From the NCBI RefSeq assembly GCF_021290965.1, contig NZ_JAJOYT010000009.1, positions 1 through 64,000 of the forward strand: DNA of 64,000 nt, given 5' to 3'. Positions within the stretch are counted from its first letter, which is position 1. Each line of letters starts with the position of its first letter. This stretch comes from Rheinheimera faecalis. GTDB taxonomy: Bacteria > Pseudomonadota > Gammaproteobacteria > Enterobacterales > Alteromonadaceae. A program made the position numbers and the translations under genes. Under the pieces are notes generated by a model that saw only the letters and a list, made by a program, of their open reading frames with translations, made no database searches and had not been told where the DNA came from. This document shows, in pieces, positions 8,732-16,817 of the stretch.

Positions 8732-8880
8732 TTTTGTTTTACTCCACCACTTATTCGTGAAAACAAGCGTATGATAGAGCCAAAGACTGAGCTGACCAAT
8801 AAAAAAGTAGTTGATCTTTATCCGAGAATTCTTTTAATTAGAGGTTCTGAGCAGTAAGTCATTTGAGTAAGGGGAAGTAT

Positions 8881-9366
8881 ATGTACACCCGTTTAGAGTC
8901 GGCACAGCAGAAATGGGGTGGCAGCCTGACAGCTATAGATAACTGGCTGGATGAAAGGCAGCGCCTGATTGTTCGCTATTGTGAGCTGGCCGCCTTGCCT
9001 CCTTTTGACAAGAAGAGTGGGAATTCATTGCCGGATTTGGCTGATATTCAGCACTTTTGCCAACTGCTGATGGATTATTTATCCGCAGGTCATTTTGAAG
9101 TTTATGAACAAATCGTATCGCAATGTGCCGTCAATGGTCAGGATAGCCGCCAGTTGGCAGATTCTTTGTATCCGAAAATAGCACACTCCACTGATATGGC
9201 GTTGGAGTTTAACGACAAATACGCTGAAGCTGACGGTAAAACCTTATCGAAAAACTTCGATCGCGATCTGTCCACTTTAGGCCAGGCTTTAGTTGAACGT
9301 TTTGATTTTGAAGATGAATTGATCCAGACGTTACATAACAAATATTCCAAGGCCGTCACTGCCTGA
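8881..9366 (+). CDS. rsd: regulator of sigma D (anti-sigma70 factor)
   Basis: Rsd binds region 4 of sigma70 and sequesters it as growth slows. From the ATG at 8881 the product is 161 residues, close to the 158 of E. coli Rsd; WLDERQRLIVRYCELA and QLLMDYLSAGHFEVYE line up with the conserved helical core. A TTG 18 bp upstream is in frame, but AAGGGGA lies at the right distance from the ATG. It ends at a strong terminator shared with fkpA. Confidence 0.9.
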   Translation: MYTRLESAQQKWGGSLTAIDNWLDERQRLIVRYCELAALPPFDKKSGNSLPDLADIQHFCQLLMDYLSAGHFEVYEQIVSQCAVNGQDSRQLADSLYPKIAHSTDMALEFNDKYAEADGKTLSKNFDRDLSTLGQALVERFDFEDELIQTLHNKYSKAVTA

Positions 9367-9398
9367 GTTAGTTTATTTACCATAGTCATCACAAAAGC

Positions 9399-9427
9399 AA
9401 AAAAGCGACCTTAAGGTCGCTTTTTTT
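9399..9427. terminator. bidirectional terminator between rsd and fkpA
   Basis: GCGACC and GGTCGC pair around TTAA, flanked by six A on the left and seven T on the right, so it can serve both genes. Confidence 0.9.
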
Positions 9428-9440
9428 ATCGGGTGAAGAA

Positions 9441-10199
9441 TTACTTCTTCTCAGCCGGAGCTTCTGCAGCAGGAGCTTCTTCGCCAATGCCTAACAGTTC
9501 AACGTCAAATACTAAAACGCTATTCGCAGGGATAGTACCCATATCACGTTCGCCGTAAGCTAAATCGCTAGGGATAGTGAATTTGAATTTAGAACCAACG
9601 CTCATCAACTGAACGCCTTCAGTCCAGCCTTTGATCACTTGGTTTAACGGGAACTGAGCAGGACCACGTTCTTTTGAACTGTCAAATTCAGTACCGTCAA
9701 CCAGGGTACCAGTGTAGTGCACACGAACTACGTCAGTGGCAGCTGGCTTTGGACCCTCAGCAGCTTGTACTACTTCGTACTGTAAACCTGATTCAGTCAC
9801 TTTCACGCCTTCTTTCTTCGCGTTAGTTTCTAAATAGGCTTTACCAGCAGCAACGTTTTGTTCAGCCTGAGCTTTAGCTACTTCAACTTGTTTTTCACGA
9901 GCTGTTTGCTCCAGCGCCATCATCACTTTCTGTACTTCTTCTTCATTCAGCTGAGCTTTACCAGCCAACTGATCCTGAATACCACGTACTATAGTTTCTG
10001 AAGCCAAAGGTAAACCTAACTTCTCATGCTCTTTAATGGTAGTGTCGATAAAACGACCAGCAGATACACCTAAGCTATAAGATTGTTTTGCAGTATCTGT
10101 ATCTAAAACCAAAGGTTTTGGCTGCTCAGCTTCTTTGTTACAAGCAGACAAAGTTAAAACGGTAGCCGCAATCAGCGACACCTTAGTTAATAAACGCAT
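9441..10199 (-). CDS. fkpA: FKBP-type peptidyl-prolyl isomerase, lipoprotein
   Basis: This is a periplasmic foldase that isomerises X-Pro bonds. The N-terminus is a lipoprotein signal with the lipobox LSAC around residue 20; next is an Ala/Glu-rich helical dimerisation region (about 35-125) and the FKBP domain to about 243, with VRVHYTGTLVDGTEFDSS and FTIPSDLAYGER visible. The C-terminus is a low-complexity APAAEAPAEKK tail. A TTG at 10211 is in frame, but GGAGA fits the ATG at 10199. E. coli FkpA is soluble; lipidation here is read from the lipobox. It is divergent from a WD40 lipoprotein gene. Confidence 0.9.
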   Translation of the reverse strand: MRLLTKVSLIAATVLTLSACNKEAEQPKPLVLDTDTAKQSYSLGVSAGRFIDTTIKEHEKLGLPLASETIVRGIQDQLAGKAQLNEEEVQKVMMALEQTAREKQVEVAKAQAEQNVAAGKAYLETNAKKEGVKVTESGLQYEVVQAAEGPKPAATDVVRVHYTGTLVDGTEFDSSKERGPAQFPLNQVIKGWTEGVQLMSVGSKFKFTIPSDLAYGERDMGTIPANSVLVFDVELLGIGEEAPAAEAPAEKK

Positions 10200-10295
10200 G
10201 TATTTCTCCAATAAATAAGCAGGTTTGGCTGCAAAATTGTGTTTTAATAAGTTTAAAGGTTTTATGCAACGTCCCTATACTAACGGTTTGTGCTA

Positions 10296-11279
10296 ATGAC
10301 GTTAACCCATAGCGGTAAATATCTGACGATTTTTCTGGCATTTTGTCTCTTTGCCTGCTCAGAAGTTCAACCAAAATCTGTGCGGCAAATGCAGCACAGT
10401 GAAACGCCCTCTTATGGTGCGGCTATTAATGACAACTCAACCCTGGTTGCAGTGTCTGCTTTGGATGAAGGCGTTACCGTCTGGGACCTGCAAAAAGATA
10501 CAGCTTTGTACTCACTCGGTCATCAGGAAAAAAGTGATAATCAGATTTTATCTTTGTCATTAAGCCCTGATGGCAGTCACTTATTAACAGGTGACAGCAA
10601 AGACTTTGCGTTGTGGCAAATGAATGATGGCCGGAACATTGGTTTTTGGTCAGTGAAAGACGCTACGATCCGAGATTTAGCCGTGTCTGATTTTGGCCGT
10701 CATATGCTGGTAGGCCAAAGCGACGGCAAAGTGCAACATATCACCTTAAGTTCAGGTCGTCGTATTGAATTTTTAGGCCACACCGAAAACGTCAACTCAG
10801 TCGACATGTCCGCCAATGGCCGTTTTGCGTTAACAGGCTCCAATGATCATTATGCCTATCTTTGGGATACGGAAACGGCGCAGATTATTTATAGTTTTCC
10901 GCACCCAAACCGTGTCACTAAGGTGGCGCTTGATCAACAAGGTCGCTATGCCTTTAGTGCTGGCAGTGAACTGCAGGGTTTTATCTGGGATCTAAAAACA
11001 GGTAAACAAATCAGCCAGTTGGAATTATCCAGAGCTCAAATTATTACTGCCGCCCGCTTTAGCCCAAACGGTAAGTGGCTGGTAACAGGTTCTCCATCCA
11101 GAGCCTTAATTTTATGGGATGTGGCGACAGGGAAAAAATTACAGCAGTGGCAAGTCAGAGCTATTCTCAATAGCAGGCCAGCCAGTGCTGTGATCCATGC
11201 GGTGGCATTTTTGAATGACAGCCAGATTATCAGTGAAAGTTCCAGTGGCGTAGCCGAAGTATGGGAGATTAAACAATGA
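10296..11279 (+). CDS. WD40-repeat lipoprotein
   Basis: The 327-residue protein starts with a signal peptide and lipobox (CLFACSEV). The rest is a run of about six or seven WD40-like blades, seen as repeated endings such as VWDL, LWQM, LWDT, IWDL, LWDV and VWEI, each preceded by a S-x-D/N-G-x-x-x-x-T/A-G-S/D pattern. It should be a beta propeller facing the periplasm, probably a scaffold; no enzyme motif is visible. The start is uncertain: GTG at 10290 and ATG at 10296 both lack a good ribosome binding site. It overlaps slyX by four bases (ATGA), so the two are probably co-translated. Confidence 0.8.
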   Translation: MTLTHSGKYLTIFLAFCLFACSEVQPKSVRQMQHSETPSYGAAINDNSTLVAVSALDEGVTVWDLQKDTALYSLGHQEKSDNQILSLSLSPDGSHLLTGDSKDFALWQMNDGRNIGFWSVKDATIRDLAVSDFGRHMLVGQSDGKVQHITLSSGRRIEFLGHTENVNSVDMSANGRFALTGSNDHYAYLWDTETAQIIYSFPHPNRVTKVALDQQGRYAFSAGSELQGFIWDLKTGKQISQLELSRAQIITAARFSPNGKWLVTGSPSRALILWDVATGKKLQQWQVRAILNSRPASAVIHAVAFLNDSQIISESSSGVAEVWEIKQ

Positions 11280-11500
11280 CGGAAAAAGTAATAGAACTAC
11301 AGCAACAGCTTATAGATCTGGAGAGCAAACTTGCTTTTCAGGAAGATGTGGTGCAAACCCTGAATGACGAGTTGCACGAACACCAGAAAAGTATCGAAAA
11401 ACTGCAACGTCAGGTGATGCTGTTGGCGGAGAAGATCAGCAAGGGCAACGACAGTGGCATATTACGTGTAGACGAAGAGCCACCACCGCCGCATTATTAA
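11276..11500 (+). CDS. slyX: SlyX family protein
   Basis: This is a short 74-residue cytoplasmic protein predicted to be almost entirely coiled coil, with a leucine heptad pattern through about residue 60. It ends in the proline-rich PPPPHY signature of the SlyX family, whose function is not established. The start overlaps the upstream WD40 gene (ATGA). In E. coli slyX lies by slyD, yheV and the yheS region; here slyX, yheV and yheS are kept and slyD is absent from this spot. Confidence 0.88.
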   Translation: MTEKVIELQQQLIDLESKLAFQEDVVQTLNDELHEHQKSIEKLQRQVMLLAEKISKGNDSGILRVDEEPPPPHY

Positions 11501-11509
11501 TTTCCCTGA

Positions 11510-11716
11510 TTATTCAGGTTTGAAAACACCTATGACCTGCTCAGTAGCACGCGAAGCTTTTGCTACCTGCTGTTCAGGTTGAGCCATATGATGGCCACAC
11601 TCCACACATTCTACTTTTTCAACATTGTTCTCAACAAACAACATCAAGGTGTCCATGGCTTTGCACTGCGGACAGGTTGCACCTGCAATAAAGCGTTTTT
11701 TCTTTCTGTCTGTCAT
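11510..11716 (-). CDS. yheV: YheV family zinc-ribbon protein
   Basis: The 68-residue protein has two CxxC pairs, TCPQCKA and ECVECGH, that would hold one zinc, and a basic N-terminus (TDRKKKRF). The family is uncharacterised. The ATG at 11716 has GGAG upstream; a TTG at 11731 is also in frame but less likely. It is convergent with slyX (nine-base gap) and divergent from yheS, matching the E. coli neighbourhood. Confidence 0.88.
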   Translation of the reverse strand: MTDRKKKRFIAGATCPQCKAMDTLMLFVENNVEKVECVECGHHMAQPEQQVAKASRATEQVIGVFKPE

Positions 11717-11826
11717 ATTTTTACTCTCCAAACCGGGCTTTTATCGCATCAATACCGCATTCACTCTTGGTTTGTCGCCACTTTGCGATTAGAGTAGCAA
11801 CCAATTTTCGTCCGGGCTAAAACACC

Positions 11827-13740
11827 ATGATCCAACTGCAAAACGTCGAACTGCGACGCGGTATCAATTGCTTACTGCAACAGGCCGATCTTACCGTATT
11901 TCCGGGGCAAAAGGTCGGAATAATTGGCGCTAACGGTTGCGGCAAATCCAGTCTTTTTGCTTTGCTGCAACAAAAGCTGCAACCTGACGCAGGTTCTGTC
12001 GCTATTCCATCCAGTTGGACTATCTCCACTGTGGCTCAGGAAACACCGGCGCTGGATATGTCAGCCATGGATTATGTGCTGCAGGGCGACGAAAAACTCT
12101 ATCCATTGTTACAGCAGTTAAAAATTACCGATGGCAGTGTCGATTTAGCAGCTGTGCATCATCAGATTGATGCTTTAGACGGCTACAGAGCCGAAGCCAA
12201 AGCCGGTATTTTATTAGATGGCCTGGGCTTTAGTGGTGCCGCACAACAACAAAGCGTGAAATCGTTTTCCGGTGGCTGGCGTATGCGTTTAAATCTGGCG
12301 AAAGCTCTGATGCAACCGGCCGAATTGTTGTTATTGGATGAACCCACCAACCACTTAGATTTAGACGCTGTGCTTTGGCTGGAAAAATACCTGGCATCCT
12401 TTACCGGCACTTTGTTACTGATCAGCCACGACCGCGATTTTCTGGATGCTGTGATTGATAATACGGTACATATCGACAATCAGACTTTGACATTATACAA
12501 AGGCAACTACAGCCAGTTTGAACGTCAGCGCGCTGAACATTTGTCGCAACATCAGTCGATGTTTGAAAAACAACAACGTCAGGTCGCGCACCTGCAAAAG
12601 TATATTGACCGTTTCCGCGCTCAGGCCACTAAAGCTAAACAGGCACAAAGCCGGATCAAAGCGCTGGAACGTATGACGTTGCTGGCACCTGCTCATGCCG
12701 ATTCGCCTTTTCAGTTCGAATTTTTAGACCCACGTTCTTTACCCAACCCGCTTTTGAAAATGGAAAACGTCAAAGCAGGTTATGGCGATACCCCTATTTT
12801 GCAGCAGATTAACTTTCAGTTGCTGCCAGGCAGCCGTATAGGTTTATTAGGCCGTAACGGCGCTGGTAAATCGACGCTGATCAAAATGTTATCCGGCTCT
12901 TTAACACCCCAAGCCGGTGAGATTTGGTACGCCAATGGCGTTAGTATTGGTTATTTCGCTCAGCACCAGCTGGAAACCTTAAGACCGCAGGATTCGCCGT
13001 TACAGCATTTAGTGCGTTTGGCGCCAGATGCGACAGAACAACAACTGCGGGATTATATTGGTGGATTTGGTTTTCATGGCGATAAAGCATTAGCTGCCTG
13101 TGCGCCTTTTTCCGGAGGTGAAAAAGCCCGTCTGGTATTGGCTCTGCTTGTGTATCAGCGCCCTAACCTGCTGTTATTGGATGAGCCAACCAACCACTTA
13201 GACCTGGACATGCGTGAAGCCATAGTGATGGCTTTACAAAGTTTCGAAGGCGCTATTGTGGTGGTGTCGCATGACCGCCATTTACTCAGTAGCACTACAG
13301 ATGAGTTTTATCTGGTAGCCCATGGCAAAGTAGCGCCTTTTGCCGGTGATTTATCAGATTATTATCAGTGGTTGCAGCAAGATCAGCGTGCCAGCAATGC
13401 AGCATCGACTTCTGAAGAAACAGTCACTGCAAACAGTGCACAAAATCGTAAAGACCAAAAACGACTGGAAGCAGAACTGCGTACGTTGCAACGACCGTTA
13501 AAGCAAAAAATTGAAAAGCTGGAGCAGCAACAAGAAAAACTGCACCAGCAACAACAGCAGATTGAAACTGCCCTGGCTGATGCCGGTATATACGATGCGA
13601 TTCGCAAAGCGGAGCTGACTAAAACATTGGCTGAGCAACAAAAAGTCCAAAAGGAATTATCTGAAGTGGAAGAACAATGGTTCGAAGCTCAGGAAGCATG
13701 GGAGCAACAAAGTGCAGAATTCTGGCAAAAAAACTCTTAA
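11827..13740 (+). CDS. yheS: ABC-F family ATPase, ribosome-associated
   Basis: The protein (637 residues) holds two ABC domains in one chain with no membrane segments, the form of ABC-F factors that act on the ribosome. Domain 1 has Walker A GANGCGKSS, signature SGGWRMRL and Walker B LLLLDEPTNHLDLDA; domain 2 has GRNGAGKST, SGGEKARL and LLLLDEPTNHLDLDM. Between them (about 220-300) lies the arm/linker rich in Q and K. The last 110 residues form a Q/E/K-rich coiled coil. The name follows the E. coli neighbour set slyX-yheV-yheS. The next gene starts inside its 3' end. Confidence 0.92.
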   Translation: MIQLQNVELRRGINCLLQQADLTVFPGQKVGIIGANGCGKSSLFALLQQKLQPDAGSVAIPSSWTISTVAQETPALDMSAMDYVLQGDEKLYPLLQQLKITDGSVDLAAVHHQIDALDGYRAEAKAGILLDGLGFSGAAQQQSVKSFSGGWRMRLNLAKALMQPAELLLLDEPTNHLDLDAVLWLEKYLASFTGTLLLISHDRDFLDAVIDNTVHIDNQTLTLYKGNYSQFERQRAEHLSQHQSMFEKQQRQVAHLQKYIDRFRAQATKAKQAQSRIKALERMTLLAPAHADSPFQFEFLDPRSLPNPLLKMENVKAGYGDTPILQQINFQLLPGSRIGLLGRNGAGKSTLIKMLSGSLTPQAGEIWYANGVSIGYFAQHQLETLRPQDSPLQHLVRLAPDATEQQLRDYIGGFGFHGDKALAACAPFSGGEKARLVLALLVYQRPNLLLLDEPTNHLDLDMREAIVMALQSFEGAIVVVSHDRHLLSSTTDEFYLVAHGKVAPFAGDLSDYYQWLQQDQRASNAASTSEETVTANSAQNRKDQKRLEAELRTLQRPLKQKIEKLEQQQEKLHQQQQQIETALADAGIYDAIRKAELTKTLAEQQKVQKELSEVEEQWFEAQEAWEQQSAEFWQKNS

Positions 13741-14221
13741 TTCTGAACAATTCTGGTTGTACAGCCTGAGTTTGTATCCGGCCATTAAAGACTTGAGTCT
13801 GCAATGGCAGGACAACTTTGGCGTGAACATTAACCTGTTGTTGTTTTTGCTGTATCTGGACAAACAGCAGCAAAGTTTAAGTGAAGCTCAGCTGCAGCAA
13901 CTGGAAGACTTGCTCAAGCATTTCAGCACTGAGGTCACTCAGTCTATTCGTGCTTTGCGCCGCACCTTGCCCTCTCCATGGCTACAGTCGGATATGCAAC
14001 AGCCTTTACGTCAGCAATTGCTGAGCACGGAATTGGCAGCAGAAAAACTGGAGCAGCAATTGCTGGTACAGCAGTTTAACCAATTGGGCGTGAGTGACGA
14101 TGTCTTGCCCTACAGCCAGTTGCTTGACCATTATTTATTACTGATTAACGCACCAGTTGAACAGTTGGATGCTGAAATTCTTGATCTGTATCAACAAAGC
14201 CAGCAGTTGGAAGGCTTCTAA
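13712..14221 (+). CDS. TIGR02444-like protein of unknown function
   Basis: The 169-residue protein is Leu/Gln-rich and mostly helical, with an N-terminal FWLYSLSLYPAIKDLSLQWQD block that recalls the TIGR02444 family of proteobacterial hypothetical proteins often found after this ABC-F gene. No catalytic motif is visible. The GTG at 13712 overlaps the yheS 3' end by 29 bases in another frame, with GGAG seven bases upstream, so translation is probably coupled. Confidence 0.7.
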   Translation: MQNSGKKTLNSEQFWLYSLSLYPAIKDLSLQWQDNFGVNINLLLFLLYLDKQQQSLSEAQLQQLEDLLKHFSTEVTQSIRALRRTLPSPWLQSDMQQPLRQQLLSTELAAEKLEQQLLVQQFNQLGVSDDVLPYSQLLDHYLLLINAPVEQLDAEILDLYQQSQQLEGF

Positions 14222-14230
14222 AATCCAACT

Positions 14231-14244
14231 TTGATCTATATCAG
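14231..14244 (+). promoter_or_regulatory. FNR/Anr-type binding site
   Basis: TTGAT-ctat-ATCAG matches the TTGATnnnnATCAA consensus at nine of ten defined positions. It lies 60 bp before a tiny membrane protein gene and 10 bp after the previous stop codon. Binding is inferred from consensus. Confidence 0.5.
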
Positions 14245-14303
14245 GCTTTGCTTCCGCTGACGCTTCTACACTACAAGCATCAGCAAATAGCGAGGATATG
14301 ATC

Positions 14304-14432
14304 ATGAATATATGGCAAGAGTTTCTGAAAGATCCGGTGATCTTTTTCTCATTCACCGGCCTGGCTTTAGTGATTGGCTTATGCCTTTTTTACGCTGGCT
14401 ATTTCTTATATAAAACTTCGCATGCGGAGTGA
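14304..14432 (+). CDS. small single-pass membrane protein, DUF3149-like
   Basis: A 42-residue reading frame starts at the second of two near ATGs (14298, 14304); GAGG fits the second better. The layout is a short amphipathic start (NIWQEFLKDPV), one membrane span of about 22 residues (FFSFTGLALVIG onward) and a short charged end. Size, the DPV-x-F motif before the span and the topology recall the DUF3149 family of tiny proteobacterial membrane proteins. Function is unknown; an FNR-type box upstream suggests control by oxygen. Confidence 0.6.
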   Translation: MNIWQEFLKDPVIFFSFTGLALVIGLCLFYAGYFLYKTSHAE

Positions 14433-14441
14433 TTTTTGATC

Positions 14442-14474
14442 AACAAAGCGCAGTCACTGAGACTGCGCTTTGTT
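14442..14474. terminator. long perfect hairpin after the small membrane protein gene
   Basis: Fourteen bases (14442-14455) pair perfectly with 14461-14474 around a five-base loop. It begins ten bases past the small membrane protein stop and overlaps the last codons and stop of the minus-strand gene. There is no classic T-run on either side, so it may stabilise 3' ends as much as terminate. Confidence 0.6.
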
Positions 14475-14747
14475 ATCATCGTTTAAAATATCGTCGATTA
14501 TATCCTGAGCACAGCTGGCACTAACATGGTATTTAGCTCTGTATTCAGCAATCGTCTTGTACTTACGCCGTAATGCCTTTTCCCGAAGAATTTTGTCTTC
14601 CTCAGCAATTATATCCGGCTCAGACTCCTTTCGGGAACGTCTCATAGCTAAATGCTTACTATCTACTTCTTCACACACTTGTGTATTCCAATAGATATAA
14701 AGAAGTAAGCAAAATAGCACAAACATATCACAGTGCTCTTTATCCAT
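14454..14747 (-). CDS. small membrane-anchored protein, possible partner of the bacteriocin-like peptide
   Basis: The 97-residue product has one hydrophobic segment near its N-terminus (about 8-21, FVLFCLLLYIYW) and a highly charged helical remainder rich in K, R, E and D. I recognise no family. The ATG at 14747 has GGAGG four bases upstream. It starts 29 bp after the stop of a double-glycine-leader peptide gene on the same strand, so the two are probably co-transcribed. A small membrane protein directly after a bacteriocin gene is the usual place for an immunity protein, but that is inference from position only. Confidence 0.65.
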   Translation of the reverse strand: MDKEHCDMFVLFCLLLYIYWNTQVCEEVDSKHLAMRRSRKESEPDIIAEEDKILREKALRRKYKTIAEYRAKYHVSASCAQDIIDDILNDDNKAQSQ

Positions 14748-14776
14748 AGCACCTCCGAGTTTCACAAGATGCGGTC

Positions 14777-14992
14777 CTATCTCAATAAGATATATCCTGC
14801 ATAAAAAGATAGTCCTAACATCGCAATACCCCCTACAGGCGATAAAGCAAAGGCGGCAGCAACACCGAGGCTGGCAAATTTAGTGCCATAAACAGCGGCT
14901 CCAATACCCATTCCCAAGCCAAAAGCTGCCGCAGATTCTCCTGCGCCGCCACCGTTAACCTCTTGTATTTCACTCACAGTTAATTCTTTCAT
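14777..14992 (-). CDS. bacteriocin-like peptide precursor with double-glycine leader
   Basis: The 71-residue precursor begins MKELTVSEIQEVNGG, a textbook double-glycine leader with the hydrophobic positions and the Glu/Asn pattern recognised by C39 peptidase transporters. Cleavage after Gly15 would release a 56-residue, Gly/Ala-rich, hydrophobic peptide with several GxxxG-type spacings (GLGMGIG, GGIAMLG), like pore-forming class II bacteriocins and microcins. The ATG at 14992 has AAGGAG seven bases upstream. No C39 transporter lies in this window, so export needs one elsewhere. Confidence 0.75.
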   Translation of the reverse strand: MKELTVSEIQEVNGGGAGESAAAFGLGMGIGAAVYGTKFASLGVAAAFALSPVGGIAMLGLSFYAGYILLR

Positions 14993-15239
14993 GACAGTTC
15001 TCCTTGAGATCACGATTTCATTAAACATAGGGAGGGAAACGACAAAACAACATCCCGTTTCGATGCTGGACATCTTCTAAATGACTAGCATGGAATTGGT
15101 GCGCACTTAATTAACAAAATATAAACAAAACCAAAAATTCTTCCAGTGCTTGGCAGAAAACAAATAGGAACAAAACGAAGATTTGTAGACTTTTGTTGCC
15201 AAAGATAACGTCTGATTGACCAAGACCACACCTACCGGT
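14993..15239. other. gene-free stretch upstream of the bacteriocin-like operon
   Basis: AT-rich sequence separates the end of the GMC dehydrogenase gene from the bacteriocin-like gene, both on the minus strand. It probably holds the promoter of the peptide operon, but I found no convincing hexamer pair and no clear terminator for the dehydrogenase. The only in-frame extension of the peptide gene (to 15073) lacks a ribosome binding site. Confidence 0.5.
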
Positions 15240-16817
15240 TTATTCCCCAAGCTCTTTTATTAAAACCTTTACATTTCGTAAGCTTAAAGCATAAATCGTC
15301 AACTGAGGATTGGCTCCCAGGCTAGAAGGCAACACAGAACCATCAAACACAGACAGGTTTTCCAATTGATGATGGCGGCCTTGCTGGTTCACCACCCCTT
15401 TCGCAGGGTCAGCACTCATATTACAACCTCCCATCACATGGGCTGATGCCAGAGTAGCTCTGTATTTTTGTAGTGGTAAAACTTTAATAGCTTCGCGGGC
15501 TTGTCCCCAGCTGGAATAAAGCTGAGCATCCTGATGAATAGGGAGTACCGACTTAGCTCCAGCGGCAAACTGCAGTTCGGCCATCGCCAGATAAGCCTTT
15601 TGTACGCCTTGCCATAGATAATCAGAAATGGGGTAATCCAGCACAGGCTCACCGTTATCTGATAGCAGCACAGTACCGCCCTGACTATCCGGATGAAAAC
15701 CATCCCGCAGTAATGCAATCACCACCTGCAACTGATTAAACTGCTGCATTAAGGCAGCATGAGACTGAGCAACACCCGTCAGTTTAGTAGCCATTAACAC
15801 AGGGTGTAATGGCGGAACCTCTAATTTAAAGCCTATCTGTCCGTTTGAAGGCCAGACAAAGTGGTCAGAATAAATCGACTGTGGGGCCCCACTGTGACCC
15901 GCTATAGTGTCTTCAAACAAAGCACCGGAAATCGCGCTGGGATGCAGGTAAGTATGCTTACCTAAACGGCCAGAGGGATTAGGTACTTTGGAGCGCAGCA
16001 GCAAAGCAGGTGAGCCTATAGCTCCTGCAGCCACTATGTAATGTTTGGCTTTAAAGCTAAGTTTTATGTTGAAATCAGGCTGAAAATACGGGTCCACAGG
16101 CACAGCCACCAAGGATTGCACTTGCCCGCCTTGCCATACCAGCTCACGCGCCGATACCCGGCTAATCAGCATAGCACCGGCTTGCATCGCAGATGGAATG
16201 CTACTAACCAACATCGACTGCTTGGCATTGATAGGGCAACCCATACCGCAGTAGCCCAGGTTAGCGCAGCCGCTGACATTGCGGTTGATCACTGTGTATT
16301 GCCAGCCCAAAGCCTCACAGCCCTGACGGAGCTTGTCGTTATTGGCATTGGGTGGTACAGGCCAGGGGTGAATACTCAACCTTTGCTCGGCTTGCTGAAA
16401 ATAAGGAGCTAAATTGTCTGAGGTAAAGCCTGTGCCAAATTCAGCGCGCCAGTAATCCAGTGTTTTTTCAGGTGTGCGAATGGAAGTCGTCCAGTTGACC
16501 GTAGTAGAGCCCCCTACAGCACGACCCTGCAATATACCTATACTTTGATCCAAAGTTTTACGGCCAGCACCGTCCTGATACAAAGCAGGGTAAGCCCAGC
16601 GCTCCTGCTGCTGAAAGTCTTTGCCTTCATACAAAGCGCCCATTTCCAGCAAAATCACTTTGAATCCAGCAAGACTCAGCTGTTCAGCGGCCATAGCACC
16701 ACCGGCGCCAGAACCCACTATCACCACATCGGCTTCAAATTGTCTGTCAGCAGTTAAAGTGGAAGCGTCCAGATAAGACCAGCCTGAAGATACGCCATCG
16801 GCAATCAGGTTTTTCAT
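15240..16817 (-). CDS. GMC-family FAD dehydrogenase, large subunit
   Basis: This is a flavin oxidoreductase of the glucose-methanol-choline family. The FAD site VVIVGSGAGGAMAAEQL is at about 31-47, the second GMC signature near GRAVGGSTTVNW (98-109), and the C-terminal active-site region includes SAHVMGGCNMS and SLGANPQLTIYALS. Three cysteines, 184, 190 and 194 (Cx5Cx3C), match in spacing the ligands of the [3Fe-4S] cluster I recall from bacterial FAD glucose dehydrogenase. It has no signal peptide; its Tat-signal partner overlaps it by four bases and may carry it to the periplasm. The substrate, probably an alcohol or sugar, is unknown. Confidence 0.85.
   Translation of the reverse strand: MKNLIADGVSSGWSYLDASTLTADRQFEADVVIVGSGAGGAMAAEQLSLAGFKVILLEMGALYEGKDFQQQERWAYPALYQDGAGRKTLDQSIGILQGRAVGGSTTVNWTTSIRTPEKTLDYWRAEFGTGFTSDNLAPYFQQAEQRLSIHPWPVPPNANNDKLRQGCEALGWQYTVINRNVSGCANLGYCGMGCPINAKQSMLVSSIPSAMQAGAMLISRVSARELVWQGGQVQSLVAVPVDPYFQPDFNIKLSFKAKHYIVAAGAIGSPALLLRSKVPNPSGRLGKHTYLHPSAISGALFEDTIAGHSGAPQSIYSDHFVWPSNGQIGFKLEVPPLHPVLMATKLTGVAQSHAALMQQFNQLQVVIALLRDGFHPDSQGGTVLLSDNGEPVLDYPISDYLWQGVQKAYLAMAELQFAAGAKSVLPIHQDAQLYSSWGQAREAIKVLPLQKYRATLASAHVMGGCNMSADPAKGVVNQQGRHHQLENLSVFDGSVLPSSLGANPQLTIYALSLRNVKVLIKELGE

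Noticed and set aside
8811-8824. FNR-like site before rsd (TTGAT-cttt-ATCcg)
   Set aside because: The second half matches poorly; eight of ten is too weak without further support.
16041-16412. 123-codon plus-strand frame inside the GMC dehydrogenase gene
   Set aside because: It lies opposite a clear enzyme, has no family features and no ribosome binding site.
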